Part shown: positions 1 through 8,429 of the stretch, piece after piece | Layout: every line of letters starts with the position of its first letter | Position numbering within the stretch: position 1 is the first letter of the stretch | NCBI GenBank assembly: GCA_009594865.1 | Contig: VOPT01000042.1 | Span: forward strand, 1 to 43,372 | Source of the DNA: Nitrospira sp. | Lineage (GTDB): Bacteria > Nitrospirota > Nitrospiria > Nitrospirales > Nitrospiraceae | Length of the DNA stretch: 43,372 nt | Reading direction: 5' to 3' | The notes under the pieces: model-generated | Database searches by the model: none | Told to the model about the DNA's origin: nothing | Seen by the model: the letters and a program-made list of their open reading frames with translations, nothing else | Position numbers and translations under genes: made by a program

Positions 1-1
1 C

Positions 2-29
2 CTATCGGCAGACGGCTTCAGAATCTGAA
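2..29 (-). promoter_or_regulatory. possible sigma-28 promoter reading out of the left edge
   Basis: On the minus strand the -10 box is GCCGATAG (2-9), identical to the -10 of the flgM promoter in this window. Twelve bases upstream lies TTCAGATT (22-29), a weak -35 box with about 5 of 8 matches. The same bases form a hairpin (14-21 pairs with 25-32), so part of the match may be coincidental. If real, it drives a leftward late flagellar gene just outside the window, back to back with the rightward site at 61-88. Confidence 0.35.
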
Positions 30-60
30 GCCGGTGTCCTGCTCGGGCGTTCCCCCTGAG

Positions 61-88
61 TAAAGACCGGTCTCACATCGACCGATAG
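61..88 (+). promoter_or_regulatory. sigma-28 (FliA) type promoter for the HD-GYP / hybrid kinase operon
   Basis: TAAAGACC (61-68), twelve bases, then ACCGATAG (81-88). The enterobacterial FliA consensus is TAAAGTTT-N11-GCCGATAA. Four sites in this window share a 12-base spacer and a CCGATA core, so a one-base longer spacer looks like the local rule. The predicted start of transcription lies about 60 bases before the ATG at 158. No other promoter stands out in the leader. Confidence 0.55.
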
Positions 89-157
89 GTAAAGGACAGA
101 AATCGTTCCCTATTCGCTCTCATCACAGGCCTCTTGAGGATTGGGCATAACTCTGAC

Positions 158-1408
158 ATGGCTTCGACAAAACGTATCCCCATTGATCAGCTCACCGTCG
201 GCATGTTTATCGCGGGTTTGGATCAACCCTGGTACAGGACCCCGTTTCTCCTCCATAAGTGGCTGGTCTCCAATCCCGATGACATCGTGCAACTGAAACG
301 GCACGGGATTCAGATCGTCACCATTGATACGGAACGAGGATTGGACGTAGGGGCAGCCCCTGTCGCCCCCCCGGAGGCACCTGCTTCTGGGCCTGACGCT
401 TCGTCGGCCCAGCCTGACACTATAGACGCACCTTCGAACGGCCATGCTTCGCCTGCCGCCGCAGCGGCGGCGACCTATCGCGAAGCCATGCAAGCGGTCG
501 AACGGGTGTTCACCGACATTGAAGCCGGCCAGCCCACGAAGATCGCGGCACTCAAACCGGTGGTGAGCACACTGTTGAAGCAGATCATCGAACAACCGGA
601 AGCGATGATGATCCAGTTTTGCCTGGATAAGATGCGCCGCTTCGATGGAACGCTCGCCAATCACGGCATGGACGTGTGCGTGCTCACGCTCATCCTGGCT
701 GTGGAAAACAGTTGCACGGAAAGTGACATGGAAGCGCTCGGGCTCGGGGCATTACTGCACGATATTGGATTCGTCCGGCTACCGCGCAATGTGTACCGGA
801 AAACCTCGCCCCTGACGGAGCAGGAACAGGCGCTGATGCGGCAACACCCGCAGTTGGCCGCTACGGTCTTGTCGAAAATCGACTCGCTCCCCGAGGCGGT
901 GTCCCACATCATCGCCCAGCACCATGAGTGTCAGGATGGAAGCGGTTTCCCGAAGATGGTGAAAGCGGGCGGCCTCTCGCCGCTGGCGCAGTTGATGGCC
1001 CTGGCTGATACCTATGACGATCTGGTCACCTCCCGTTATGGCCGCGCACCGCTGTTGCCGCACGACGCCATTCGACAACTGTTTGTGCTGGGGGCCAAAG
1101 GCCGATACGACAAAAATCTGGTGGAAGTCGCCATCAAGATGTTGGGCGTCTACCCGCTCGGAAGCCTCATCAAGCTCAATACCAACGAGTGCGCGGTCGT
1201 CATCGGGCTGAATCATGAAGACCGGTTGCGTCCGCGTATCCGGATCATCAGAGGTCCCGATGGGGAGATTCAAAATCCTCCCATCGAGAGCGATCTCCAA
1301 AACCAGGCTGCCGATCAACCGGCGCGCACGATCCTCCGTGCCTTGGATCCGGGGCAGGAACAGATCGGTCTCCCACAATACCTCGATGTCGCCGTAGGTG
1401 GGGCGTAA
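158..1408 (+). CDS. HD-GYP-type protein with N-terminal DUF3391 domain
   Basis: Probable cyclic-di-GMP phosphodiesterase-family protein, 416 aa from the ATG at 158; a TTG at 134 would add eight residues. Residues 5-55 (IPIDQLTVGMFI...) resemble DUF3391, often found in front of HD-GYP domains. The metal-binding HD is at residues 201-202 (HDIG), and a second block reads HHECQDGSGFP at 255-265. In canonical members the last motif is GYP; here it is GFP, so substrate binding or GYP-mediated contacts may differ. An Ala/Pro-rich linker (about 70-110) separates the domains. It ends two bases before the hybrid kinase gene, so the pair is one operon and probably one pathway. A sigma-28-type promoter upstream places it with late flagellar genes. 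The family call is secure; enzymatic activity is not. Confidence 0.85.
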   Translation: MASTKRIPIDQLTVGMFIAGLDQPWYRTPFLLHKWLVSNPDDIVQLKRHGIQIVTIDTERGLDVGAAPVAPPEAPASGPDASSAQPDTIDAPSNGHASPAAAAAATYREAMQAVERVFTDIEAGQPTKIAALKPVVSTLLKQIIEQPEAMMIQFCLDKMRRFDGTLANHGMDVCVLTLILAVENSCTESDMEALGLGALLHDIGFVRLPRNVYRKTSPLTEQEQALMRQHPQLAATVLSKIDSLPEAVSHIIAQHHECQDGSGFPKMVKAGGLSPLAQLMALADTYDDLVTSRYGRAPLLPHDAIRQLFVLGAKGRYDKNLVEVAIKMLGVYPLGSLIKLNTNECAVVIGLNHEDRLRPRIRIIRGPDGEIQNPPIESDLQNQAADQPARTILRALDPGQEQIGLPQYLDVAVGGA

Positions 1409-1410
1409 GT

Positions 1411-4251
1411 ATGAGCCGTCCATCACAGTCCCGTTCAGATCATTCTCAACCCCCGACAGGGTTTAGGCCGACGCCTGAAGCGATGGGCCTACTCTGGGAT
1501 GCGGTCCCGCTGGGAATCTGTCTGCTGGCTTCTGATCACAGCATCGTCTTCGCTAACCGGATCGCTGCCAGGCTGCTCGGCCGATCGGCGTCCGATTGCG
1601 CAGGGAAACTGTTATCGGATCTGACCGGTCAGCCGCTTGAACTGAACGATTCCTTGCATTCAACCGGCGTGCTGAAACTCCAGGCCGGTCGCGTCGGGGC
1701 GCCGATTGAAGACCAAACCTGTGTGGTGGATGAGGCGGCGGCACTCACCGTGATCGAGTGGGAGCAGCTTCGACTGTCAGGCATTCCGTCCGTCTCCAGG
1801 CTTCTGACGCTGAGGGATGTCTCACGGGAATGCGAGTTGGAGAAAGATCGGGACCGTCTCGCCACCGTGGCTGACGAAAGCCCCTACCCGATTGTCGAAA
1901 TCGACCGGGACGGCAATATCCTATATGTGAATCCTGCGATGGTGGAGGTGCTGTGTCGATTCGGATATGACCCGAATGGAAAACCGGACATTCTTCCTGA
2001 GAATCTTCCCGCGCTGGTGGCCACATGCCTTCTGGAAGGGCGCACGCTGACGTCACAGGAAGTCGTCAGAGGCGAGGCCTGTTACAGCTGGACGCTGTGC
2101 CCTGTTCCCAGCAATCACCTCGTGCGCGCCTATGGTATCGACCTCGGTGAAGTCCATGCGACGCATCGCGCCCTGAACGCGACCGCCGATCATCTTCGAG
2201 AGAGCAATCGCCAATTGGACCAAGCGCTGCAGCAGGCGCAGGCCGCGGCCCGCGCGAAGTCGTCCTTCCTCGCGATGATCACGCATGAGTTGCGTACGCC
2301 CATGAACGGGGTGATCGGCATGGCCAGCCTGCTGCTGGATACATCGCTGACAGATGAGCAACGCTCGTTTACCCAAACGATTCAGCAATGCGGCGAAGCG
2401 CAGCTCTCCCTGATCAATGACGTGTTGGAATGCAGCAAAATCGAAGCCGGGAAACTGGAACTCGAGATGCTCGACTTCCAGTTGCGCACCACGGTGGAAG
2501 ACGTGCTCTCGCAGTTTGCGGAGCGGGCGCAGCGGAAAGGTCTCGAAATTACCGGACTGGTTCACGCCGCCGTGCCCAATGCCTTACGCGGAGACCCGGG
2601 CCGTCTGCGGCAAGTGTTGACCAACTTTGTTGGAAACGCGGTGAAGTTTACCGAGCAAGGCGAAGTCACGCTGCAGGCATTCCTGGAGAGCGACACGCCG
2701 GCCGGAGTGATGATCAAATTTGAAGTGACGGACTCCGGGATCGGCATCAGCGAAGAAGTACAGGGACGCCTGTTTCAGGCATTTACCCAAGCCGACAGTT
2801 CCACGACACGTAAATACGGCGGCACGGGGCTGGGACTGGCTATCTCGAAACAACTCGTCGAACTGATGGGCGGTCAGGTCGGCCTCCGCAGCCGCCCTGG
2901 CGAAGGGACCACCTTCTGGTGCACGGCCCTCTTCCAGAAACAAGCCGTCTGTTCACCGGCGATCGTTCCCTCGGCCGAACTGAGCGGTCGCCGTATTCTG
3001 ATCGTGGATGACAATGAGTCGAATCGAACGATTCTGCACCACCTGGTCTCGGGATGGGGCATGCGCGATGGGCAGGCTCGGAATGCCACTGAAGCGATGG
3101 AGCTTCTGGAGCAGGCTGCGGCCAAGGGCGAACCCTATGATGCGGCCGTGCTCGATATGCTGATGCCCGGCAAGGATGGGCTCCAATTGGCTCAAGACAT
3201 TCGGGCGCACCAACATGGCGCCGGCGTGCGACTGGTGGTCTTGACCTCGCTGATTCAACCCGGTCATGCGGAACGGGCACGGCGTGCCGGATTTACCGCC
3301 TATCTGACGAAACCGGTCCGGCACGATCAACTCCAAGGGTGCCTTCGCGTGGTGTTCGGATTGCAGCACAAGGCGCCGATCGCAGAGGCGGGTACCGGCA
3401 AGGGTCAAGCGATCTCGCCGACACTCATCACGCGCCACACCCTGGCCGAACAATCCCCCCGCCCGCGAATTCTGGTGGCCGAAGACAACGTGGTCAATCA
3501 GAAGCTCGCTGTGCGCATGTTGGACCGCCTCGGATATCAATCGGACGTAGTGTCCAATGGGCAGGACGCCGTGACGGCTTTCGAACGCGAATCCTATGCG
3601 GCAATCGTCATGGATTGCCAGATGCCGACGATGGACGGGTACGAAGCCACGAGGCTCATCCGTGCTCAGGAAGCACGACCGGACGCGTCGCGCACGCGCG
3701 CGCATATTCCGATCATCGCGTTGACGGCGAATGCGTTGTCTGGCGACCGTGAGCGATGCAAGGCCGCCGGAATGGACGACTATCTCACCAAACCGGTGAA
3801 GACGGATGATCTCGGCCTCATCCTGCAACGGTGGGCACCCGTGAAGGCTGCCGCCGAGGTCGCGCCTCCCGCCCCTGCCCGCGAGATCAGCAAGACAGAC
3901 GCGCGCGTGTTCGACGCGGGCGCCATGCTGGCGAACATCGGTGGAGACGCCGAACTGTTCGATCAATTGATCCGGCTGTTCCTGGACCGCCACGGGGTCA
4001 TGATGAAAGAAATCGAGTCCGCCATCGGCCAGGGCGATGCCGTGACGGTCGAGCGAGCTGCTCACAGTCTCAAAGGCACGGCGGGGAATTTGTGCGCACC
4101 GGATGTCGTGTTGTTGGCGAGTCAGCTGGAAGCGTCCGGACGCCTGGGAACACTGACGGAGGCTCCCAGCCTGCTGGTGAGGTTGGACCGCACTGTGCAG
4201 GAGTTAGTAGCCGTCTTAACTTGTCAGATCAATCCCACCACCCCTCAGTGA
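1411..4251 (+). CDS. hybrid sensor histidine kinase (PAS-HisKA-HATPase-REC-REC-Hpt)
   Basis: A 946-aa soluble BarA-like multistep phosphorelay protein with no transmembrane segment. Two PAS-like regions (about 25-130 and 150-245) come first, then a coiled coil. HisKA has the phosphorylated His292 ([11 protein letters not shown]), and the ATPase has N (NFVGNAVKF), DSGIGIS and GTGLGL boxes. Receiver 1 starts near 528 with acceptor Asp582 ([11 protein letters not shown]); receiver 2 starts near 690 with Asp735 ([11 protein letters not shown]). A C-terminal Hpt domain carries His885 ([11 protein letters not shown]). All relay residues are present, so it should pass phosphate His-Asp-His-Asp to an outside regulator that is not identified here. 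It starts two bases after the HD-GYP gene. The final gene of the plus-strand block, it converges on fliW. Confidence 0.93.
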   Translation: MSRPSQSRSDHSQPPTGFRPTPEAMGLLWDAVPLGICLLASDHSIVFANRIAARLLGRSASDCAGKLLSDLTGQPLELNDSLHSTGVLKLQAGRVGAPIEDQTCVVDEAAALTVIEWEQLRLSGIPSVSRLLTLRDVSRECELEKDRDRLATVADESPYPIVEIDRDGNILYVNPAMVEVLCRFGYDPNGKPDILPENLPALVATCLLEGRTLTSQEVVRGEACYSWTLCPVPSNHLVRAYGIDLGEVHATHRALNATADHLRESNRQLDQALQQAQAAARAKSSFLAMITHELRTPMNGVIGMASLLLDTSLTDEQRSFTQTIQQCGEAQLSLINDVLECSKIEAGKLELEMLDFQLRTTVEDVLSQFAERAQRKGLEITGLVHAAVPNALRGDPGRLRQVLTNFVGNAVKFTEQGEVTLQAFLESDTPAGVMIKFEVTDSGIGISEEVQGRLFQAFTQADSSTTRKYGGTGLGLAISKQLVELMGGQVGLRSRPGEGTTFWCTALFQKQAVCSPAIVPSAELSGRRILIVDDNESNRTILHHLVSGWGMRDGQARNATEAMELLEQAAAKGEPYDAAVLDMLMPGKDGLQLAQDIRAHQHGAGVRLVVLTSLIQPGHAERARRAGFTAYLTKPVRHDQLQGCLRVVFGLQHKAPIAEAGTGKGQAISPTLITRHTLAEQSPRPRILVAEDNVVNQKLAVRMLDRLGYQSDVVSNGQDAVTAFERESYAAIVMDCQMPTMDGYEATRLIRAQEARPDASRTRAHIPIIALTANALSGDRERCKAAGMDDYLTKPVKTDDLGLILQRWAPVKAAAEVAPPAPAREISKTDARVFDAGAMLANIGGDAELFDQLIRLFLDRHGVMMKEIESAIGQGDAVTVERAAHSLKGTAGNLCAPDVVLLASQLEASGRLGTLTEAPSLLVRLDRTVQELVAVLTCQINPTTPQ

Positions 4252-4336
4252 TCGCTCTCAATCGGCGCGAGTGATCCAACCAGGCGAGTGTCGCCATCGA
4301 ATATTCTATTCATAGCACAAGGTAAACAGGCCTGAC

Positions 4337-4389
4337 GCGGCTTGCAGAAGACCTACTACGAGGTAGTTTAGCGGGCTGCGGCTTGCAGA
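4337..4389. repeat. 12-bp direct repeat at the 3' end of fliW
   Basis: GCGGCTTGCAGA occurs at 4337-4348 and again at 4378-4389, 41 bases apart. The second copy encodes part of the FliW C-terminus (LQAAA) and the first lies just after the stop codon. It may mark a small duplication or slippage event that altered the end of the gene. Confidence 0.5.
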
Positions 4390-4847
4390 GGCTGGGATGG
4401 CGACTGACTGGTCACCGCGGGGGCAGCGGCAAAGAGCGGATAGCGGGTCGGCAGATCTTCGGGCAACACCAGTTGCTTGCAGAGCCTGGTGCGGTGATTC
4501 ATAACCAGCGGGCCACGCAGATTGGCCGTCACCGCGGTCGGGTCATCGGAAGGAATGGTCAAAATCGTGACGACGGACAACTCGTCGTGGTCCTGCTTCT
4601 GGATTTCGATCAGTGCATCCGTAGGAATGGTGACCTGGTAGTCCGGCTTGAAGAGCGCCGGATCGAGAATGACGAAGGCCAACTGGGGTTCTTCGACGCA
4701 CTGCAACCATTTGAACGGCGCATCCGTATCATGGTCGAGCATGACGTATGTGGTCCAGTCGGGAAATCCCAGAATGCCGGATGGAAACACCAACAAGGTG
4801 TCGTCGTTCACCTCGAAGGTTCCGAATCGGGTCGACTGACACTTCAT
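4368..4847 (-). CDS. fliW: flagellar assembly factor FliW
   Basis: FliW, 159 aa, binds both flagellin and CsrA; free FliW sequesters CsrA and so lets flagellin mRNA be translated. The sequence shows the usual FliW pattern: an N-terminal TRFGTFEV strand, FPSGILGFPDW, LQCVEEPQLAFVILDP and a TIPSDDPTAVTANLRGPLV block. The C-terminal 20 residues are low complexity (PAVTSQSPSQPLQAAAR) and run into a direct repeat. It lies 9 bases after csrA, so the two partners are co-transcribed and can be made in a fixed ratio. Flagellin itself is not in the window, so the regulated mRNA is encoded elsewhere. Confidence 0.95.
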   Translation of the reverse strand: MKCQSTRFGTFEVNDDTLLVFPSGILGFPDWTTYVMLDHDTDAPFKWLQCVEEPQLAFVILDPALFKPDYQVTIPTDALIEIQKQDHDELSVVTILTIPSDDPTAVTANLRGPLVMNHRTRLCKQLVLPEDLPTRYPLFAAAPAVTSQSPSQPLQAAAR

Positions 4848-4856
4848 GGATGGTTC

Positions 4857-5102
4857 TCAGCTCCCCCGGCGCCCCGTTTTGTTCGACAGCTGGCGAAAGG
4901 CTTCCAGAGGAATCACTCCGGGCCCTGCCGCGATGCGATTCTCGTCTTGAATCCTCGCATGCACTTCATCACGATGGACTTGCACATTGGGCGGCGCTTC
5001 GATTCCCAGTCTGACCTGCCCGCCTTTGATGCCGAGCACCACAATGCGGACATCGGGACCGATAGTGACGCCCTCTCCCCGACGTCGTGTTAAGACCAGC
5101 AT
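4857..5102 (-). CDS. csrA: carbon storage / translational regulator CsrA
   Basis: An 81-aa CsrA homologue. It starts with MLVLTRRRGEGVTIG and has the RNA-binding strand RLGIEAPPNVQVHRDEV, which includes the conserved GIxAP and VHRxE pattern. CsrA blocks translation by covering GGA motifs near ribosome binding sites; in the flagellar setting its best-known target is the flagellin leader. The tail after residue 60 (AAGPGVIPLEAFRQLSNKTGRRGS) is longer than in enterobacterial CsrA (61 aa), as is common in FliW-containing bacteria, where the extended C-terminus helps contact FliW. The start is set by an AAGGAAGG ribosome binding site 6 to 8 bases before the ATG. Confidence 0.96.
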   Translation of the reverse strand: MLVLTRRRGEGVTIGPDVRIVVLGIKGGQVRLGIEAPPNVQVHRDEVHARIQDENRIAAGPGVIPLEAFRQLSNKTGRRGS

Positions 5103-5141
5103 ACAAGCCTTCCTTGGCGTGTGAATACGGGTACATGAAGT

Positions 5142-5169
5142 ATATCGGTTCCGGCGAGAATGAACTTAA
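5142..5169 (-). promoter_or_regulatory. sigma-28 type promoter for csrA-fliW
   Basis: On the minus strand TTAAGTTC, twelve bases, then ACCGATAT. This matches 6 of 8 positions in each FliA box with the same 12-base spacer as the flgM site. It lies in the short flgL-csrA gap, about 40 bases before the csrA ATG, and would give csrA-fliW a late promoter in addition to read-through from flgM-flgL. Confidence 0.5.
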
Positions 5170-5176
5170 GCGTTAG

Positions 5177-6067
5177 TTACCGCAGATAGTTGAGTAACGA
5201 GGAATCAAAAATCTTGCTGAAGGTCTGGCTGGCGGCCTGCACGGCGACCTGCTGAAGGCTCAATTGGCTGATGGCCGTGGCGAGGTCGGCATCCTGATTG
5301 TCGGAGATGGCCTTGGAGATGGTCAGCGTCGCCGTGTCCAGTGCATCGTGGGTGACTTGCAGCCGGTTAGCCAACGCCCCCACTGTTCCCTGGGCATCGC
5401 TGATCTGTGCGGTCGCCAGGTCAAGATTGCCGATTCCGGTTTGAATGCCCGAGCGATTGTTGCTTTCGAGCGCCGTGAGCAAGTCCCGGAGTGAATCGAA
5501 CATGTTCGTGGTGCCCCCGGTAAAAATGCTGCTGCCGGGAATCAGAATTTGGACGGTCTGATTTTCACCCACCGCGATCGACTGGGTTTCCGTGTTGCCT
5601 TGATAAGTGACTGTATCGCCGGTGGTAATCACGTAAGGCGTCACATTGGTTTTCGTCCCGCCGAACACCGCTTGTCCCGCCACTTCGGTATTCCCCAATT
5701 GGACCAATTGCCGTTGAAGTTGGCGGACCTCCTTGGCGATCGATTGGCGGCCTTCCGCGGAGGTCGTATCGCTGCTGGCTTGAATGGTCAATTCGCGTAC
5801 GCGCGTGATGAGGGTCTGGACCTGGCCGAGCGCCTGGTCGGCGGCATTGACTCGCGACGTCCCGAAATCGATGTTGCGTATCCATTGCTTGGTCTGGGAC
5901 AAGGCGGACTTGTCGAGGACAATCTGGCCATAGGAGCTCGGATCGTCTTCGGGAGTCGAGACCCGTCTTTGGCTGGAGACCTGTTCCTGAGAGGTCAGCA
6001 TCTGCAACCGTGAACGTTGGAGATTGCCGAGCAGGGTGTTGTACATCTGTTGGTCGGCGACTCTCAT
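5177..6067 (-). CDS. flgL: hook-filament junction protein FlgL (HAP3)
   Basis: FlgL, 296 aa, joins the hook-associated ring to the flagellin filament. The N-terminus (MRVADQQMYNTLLGNLQRSRLQMLTSQEQVSSQRRVSTPEDDPS, residues 1-44) is the flagellin-like D0/D1 coiled helix, and the last 70 residues form the matching C-terminal helix ending in FDSSLLNYLR. The middle (about 125-200) is a small beta-rich domain. It is secreted through the flagellar export apparatus and chaperoned by FlgN. It follows flgK by 31 bases in the flgM-flgN-flgK-flgL late operon. Confidence 0.95.
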   Translation of the reverse strand: MRVADQQMYNTLLGNLQRSRLQMLTSQEQVSSQRRVSTPEDDPSSYGQIVLDKSALSQTKQWIRNIDFGTSRVNAADQALGQVQTLITRVRELTIQASSDTTSAEGRQSIAKEVRQLQRQLVQLGNTEVAGQAVFGGTKTNVTPYVITTGDTVTYQGNTETQSIAVGENQTVQILIPGSSIFTGGTTNMFDSLRDLLTALESNNRSGIQTGIGNLDLATAQISDAQGTVGALANRLQVTHDALDTATLTISKAISDNQDADLATAISQLSLQQVAVQAASQTFSKIFDSSLLNYLR

Positions 6068-6098
6068 AAGACCTACTCCCGGTAAAGTGAGAGGACGG

Positions 6099-7493
6099 TT
6101 AGCGCTTCAACGACAAGATGGTCTGCAGCATTTCGTCGCTGGTGGTGATCAGCTTCGAGGCGGCTTGAAACGCACGCTGATACTTCAACATATTGATTAA
6201 CTCTTCATCCATCGAGACCCCGGAGACTTCCGCCCGATGGGCCAGCAGTTGATCGTGTAAGATTTCTTGTCCCTGCAGGTCCCGCGTGGCGCCTTGAAGG
6301 GTCGCGCCGAAGCTCCCGGCCATTGCGCCGTAGTAGCTTTGAAAGGTCGTATTGCCCAGACCCGCGACGGACGCTGTTTGCAGATTCGCCAAGGCGAGGG
6401 CGTTGACGTTGTTGCCCGGCACGCCGGCGGCTGTCGACGAGGCGGCGATTTTCTGCCGGTCCGTCAGCGCCATGCTGATCGTGCCCGCCGTCGTTCCTGT
6501 CGCCGTGAAGAAGTCTTGCGTCGTGGACCCGTCCAATCCATATCCCAATTTATGCTGGGTGTTTACTTGCGAGACGAGTTGCGCCGTGAGGGTGTCGAGA
6601 GACGTTTGCAGGCCTGTGGCCGTGGTATCCCGCGCATCGAGCAATCCCTTGAGACGGCCGCCGTTGATCGATGACGTGATATCCGTGTTGGGGCCTGTCC
6701 CGCCGTCGTACCGCACATCGAGTAATCCGCCGTTGGTCGCATCGGGAACGCCCGTGAGCTTGAACGCGGTGTGGTCTGTCACAAGGACCTGGCCGACTCC
6801 GACAAACACGGTAACCTGCCCGTTTCCGTCTTCGATCGAAGAAATATCAACCAGGCCGGCAAGGTCGTTCAGAAACCGGCCTCGTTGGTCCCGCAGGTCG
6901 TTCGCTTGCTGCCCGCCCACTTCGGTCAACTTGATCTGGGCGTTGAGGTCGGCAATCTTGCTGGCCAGCGAATTGATGTCGTTGATGCTGCTTCCGACTT
7001 GGCCGTCCAGGGAGATCCGTTGCGTCGACAGTTGCGATGAGGCCTGGTTGAGGAGTTTCGTTAACCCGTCGGCCTTGGTCAGGAGCACCGTGCGCGAGGT
7101 CAGGTCTGCAGGATTGGTCGCCACATCCTGCCAGGCCTTGAAGAATTCGTTGAGCCCCGCCGCGATGCCTTGATCGTTCGCGTCATTAAACAGAATTTGA
7201 ATTTGTGAGAGGGCCCTCTGTGAGGCATCGAACTGCCCGATCCGCTCATTGGACCCCAGCAGTTGTTGTTCCACAAAGCTGTCGACGGACCGGCGGATTT
7301 CGGATACCTGGACGCCGGTTCCGATCTGGCCGGGGCGTCCGTTTTCCGGAAGGGTTTCGGTGAGAATCGCCTCCTGGCGCGAATAGCCGGGAGTGCTGAC
7401 GTTGGCGATGTTTTGCCCAGTGACGGACATCGCGCGCTGATAGCTGGCCAGCGCGTTGGAGCCCACCCCGAATAATCCGTTCAGTCCTGACAT
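6099..7493 (-). CDS. flgK: hook-filament junction protein FlgK (HAP1)
   Basis: FlgK, 464 aa. I chose the ATG at 7493 (MSGLNGLFGVGSNALASY) because it gives the standard HAP1 N-terminus; the frame stays open for 34 codons upstream but that stretch overlaps flgN. Residues 1-40 carry the flagellar rod/hook motif (QNIANVSTPGYSRQ). The C-terminus (SGVSMDEELINMLKYQRAFQAASKLITTSDEMLQTIL) is the conserved axial-protein helix. It lies 11 bases after flgN, its export chaperone gene. At 464 aa it is on the short side of the family (about 450-680), so the surface-exposed middle domains are reduced. Confidence 0.95.
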   Translation of the reverse strand: MSGLNGLFGVGSNALASYQRAMSVTGQNIANVSTPGYSRQEAILTETLPENGRPGQIGTGVQVSEIRRSVDSFVEQQLLGSNERIGQFDASQRALSQIQILFNDANDQGIAAGLNEFFKAWQDVATNPADLTSRTVLLTKADGLTKLLNQASSQLSTQRISLDGQVGSSINDINSLASKIADLNAQIKLTEVGGQQANDLRDQRGRFLNDLAGLVDISSIEDGNGQVTVFVGVGQVLVTDHTAFKLTGVPDATNGGLLDVRYDGGTGPNTDITSSINGGRLKGLLDARDTTATGLQTSLDTLTAQLVSQVNTQHKLGYGLDGSTTQDFFTATGTTAGTISMALTDRQKIAASSTAAGVPGNNVNALALANLQTASVAGLGNTTFQSYYGAMAGSFGATLQGATRDLQGQEILHDQLLAHRAEVSGVSMDEELINMLKYQRAFQAASKLITTSDEMLQTILSLKR

Positions 7494-7504
7494 ACGATGA
7501 CTCG

Positions 7505-7948
7505 TTACCCTTTGGCTCTGACCAGACCGGCGCCTGCGGCCACCGCGGTGCCGGACGATGAATAGAGTGCTGCGGATTCCGGGGACCGCTGCCAACGCTT
7601 GAGCGCCCCGTGCAAGAATTCAAGGGACTGTCCGATGAGTGTGGCGTTGAATCGATTCAAACGGTCAGTCTCGCCGATGGCCGCGATCAACTTCTCTTCC
7701 ATCGTGGTGTGCGCCGTTTGGTGAGGCAGTTCGGGCGAGGGTCGATGGCGCCGCTGTTGCTCCAGGTCTCGAATCTCATCTAGAAGTTGAGATTTGCGCG
7801 TCGTGACAGAGGTGAATTGGCCGAACGACAGGGAGCGGATCGCGTCCTGTTCCTCCAGCAGCAGGGACTGGAACGCAAGCATTTTATCGAGCATGCCCTG
7901 CACGAGCAGATCTGATTCTGTGGGAGTCTGTTGGGAGAGGGTCGACAC
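7505..7948 (-). CDS. flgN: FlgN-family export chaperone
   Basis: A 147-aa mostly helical protein at the usual flgN position between flgM and flgK. FlgN binds the C-termini of FlgK and FlgL in the cytoplasm and brings them to the export gate. Visible features are a heptad-rich helix (LLVQGMLDKMLAFQSLLLEEQDAIRS, 15-40), a second helix around KSQLLDEIRDLEQQRR and a C-terminal helix (NRFNATLIGQSLEFLHGALKRW). Sequence conservation in this family is low, so the call rests on helical pattern, size and position. It starts with GTG; GGAGG seven bases upstream supports that start. Confidence 0.85.
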   Translation of the reverse strand: MSTLSQQTPTESDLLVQGMLDKMLAFQSLLLEEQDAIRSLSFGQFTSVTTRKSQLLDEIRDLEQQRRHRPSPELPHQTAHTTMEEKLIAAIGETDRLNRFNATLIGQSLEFLHGALKRWQRSPESAALYSSSGTAVAAGAGLVRAKG

Positions 7949-8023
7949 CGCGCTTCCTCCTCGACAGTGACGTTCCGGTCTACGAGAACAGCGAGCGAAG
8001 GGTTGAGCCGGTGAAGCGACTCG

Positions 8024-8329
8024 TTACAGGACCGCGTCCGTCAAGACGTTACGAATGATGGCATCCGCAACCTTTTTGCCGTCGACGTTGTAGGTGCCCC
8101 CTTCGACTGACTGCTGAATCTGGCCAACTCTGGCGTCACGTTCGTGATCCGGCTGCTCTGCCGCCGCCCGCAGACGTTGGAGTTCCTTGGCTCGCTCGGA
8201 AATCTGCACGCGGTCTTGCGACTGCGTGGTCTGAGACGGGCTTTTTTTGTTCTGTGTCCGGTCGGTCTCCTGGACGCCTAAGAGAATTTTCGCGAGATCT
8301 GCGGCCCGGCCATTATGAGAGATCTCCAT
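8024..8329 (-). CDS. flgM: anti-sigma-28 factor FlgM
   Basis: FlgM, 101 aa, binds FliA and keeps late promoters silent until it is exported through the finished hook-basal body. The N-terminal half is polar and probably disordered (TQNKKSPSQTTQSQDRVQIS). The C-terminal half has the sigma-binding helices (ERAKELQRLRAA, RVGQIQQSVEGGTYNVDGKKVADAIIRNVL). GGAGGAG lies eight bases before the ATG. It is first in the flgM-flgN-flgK-flgL operon and has the best sigma-28 promoter in the window directly upstream, so FliA probably drives its own inhibitor. Confidence 0.95.
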   Translation of the reverse strand: MEISHNGRAADLAKILLGVQETDRTQNKKSPSQTTQSQDRVQISERAKELQRLRAAAEQPDHERDARVGQIQQSVEGGTYNVDGKKVADAIIRNVLTDAVL

Positions 8330-8386
8330 GACTGCTTCTCCTCCCCTGTGCAGGGTGTTCCGTAGGCTTTCCCCTGGTCGAGTACT

Positions 8387-8414
8387 CTATCGGCGGGGTC
8401 GGCCGGGAACTTTA
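8387..8414 (-). promoter_or_regulatory. sigma-28 (FliA) promoter of flgM-flgN-flgK-flgL
   Basis: On the minus strand TAAAGTTC (8407-8414), a 12-base spacer, then GCCGATAG (8387-8394). Seven of eight bases match the FliA consensus in each box; only the spacer is one base longer than in enterics. It sits between the flgJ stop and the flgM ATG (start of transcription about 50 bases before the gene). This separates the late operon from the middle flgF-flgJ operon. Confidence 0.8.
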
Positions 8415-8429
8415 GGAGAACCGATCGAT

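Noticed and set aside
1..90. Three-stem fold (CCTATCGG at 1-8 with CCGATAGG at 82-89, inner hairpin 14-32), a possible riboswitch before the HD-GYP gene
   Set aside because: I could not match it to the c-di-GMP-I, c-di-GMP-II or other riboswitch cores I know. The outer stem is explained by two opposed sigma-28 -10 boxes.
2953..4065. 370-codon minus-strand frame inside the hybrid kinase gene
   Set aside because: It is a shadow of receiver and Hpt domains read in the other strand; no recognisable protein features.
4250..4276. Hairpin GATCGCTC/GAGTGATC after the hybrid kinase as a terminator
   Set aside because: One mismatch in the stem and no T run on either strand; too weak to call.
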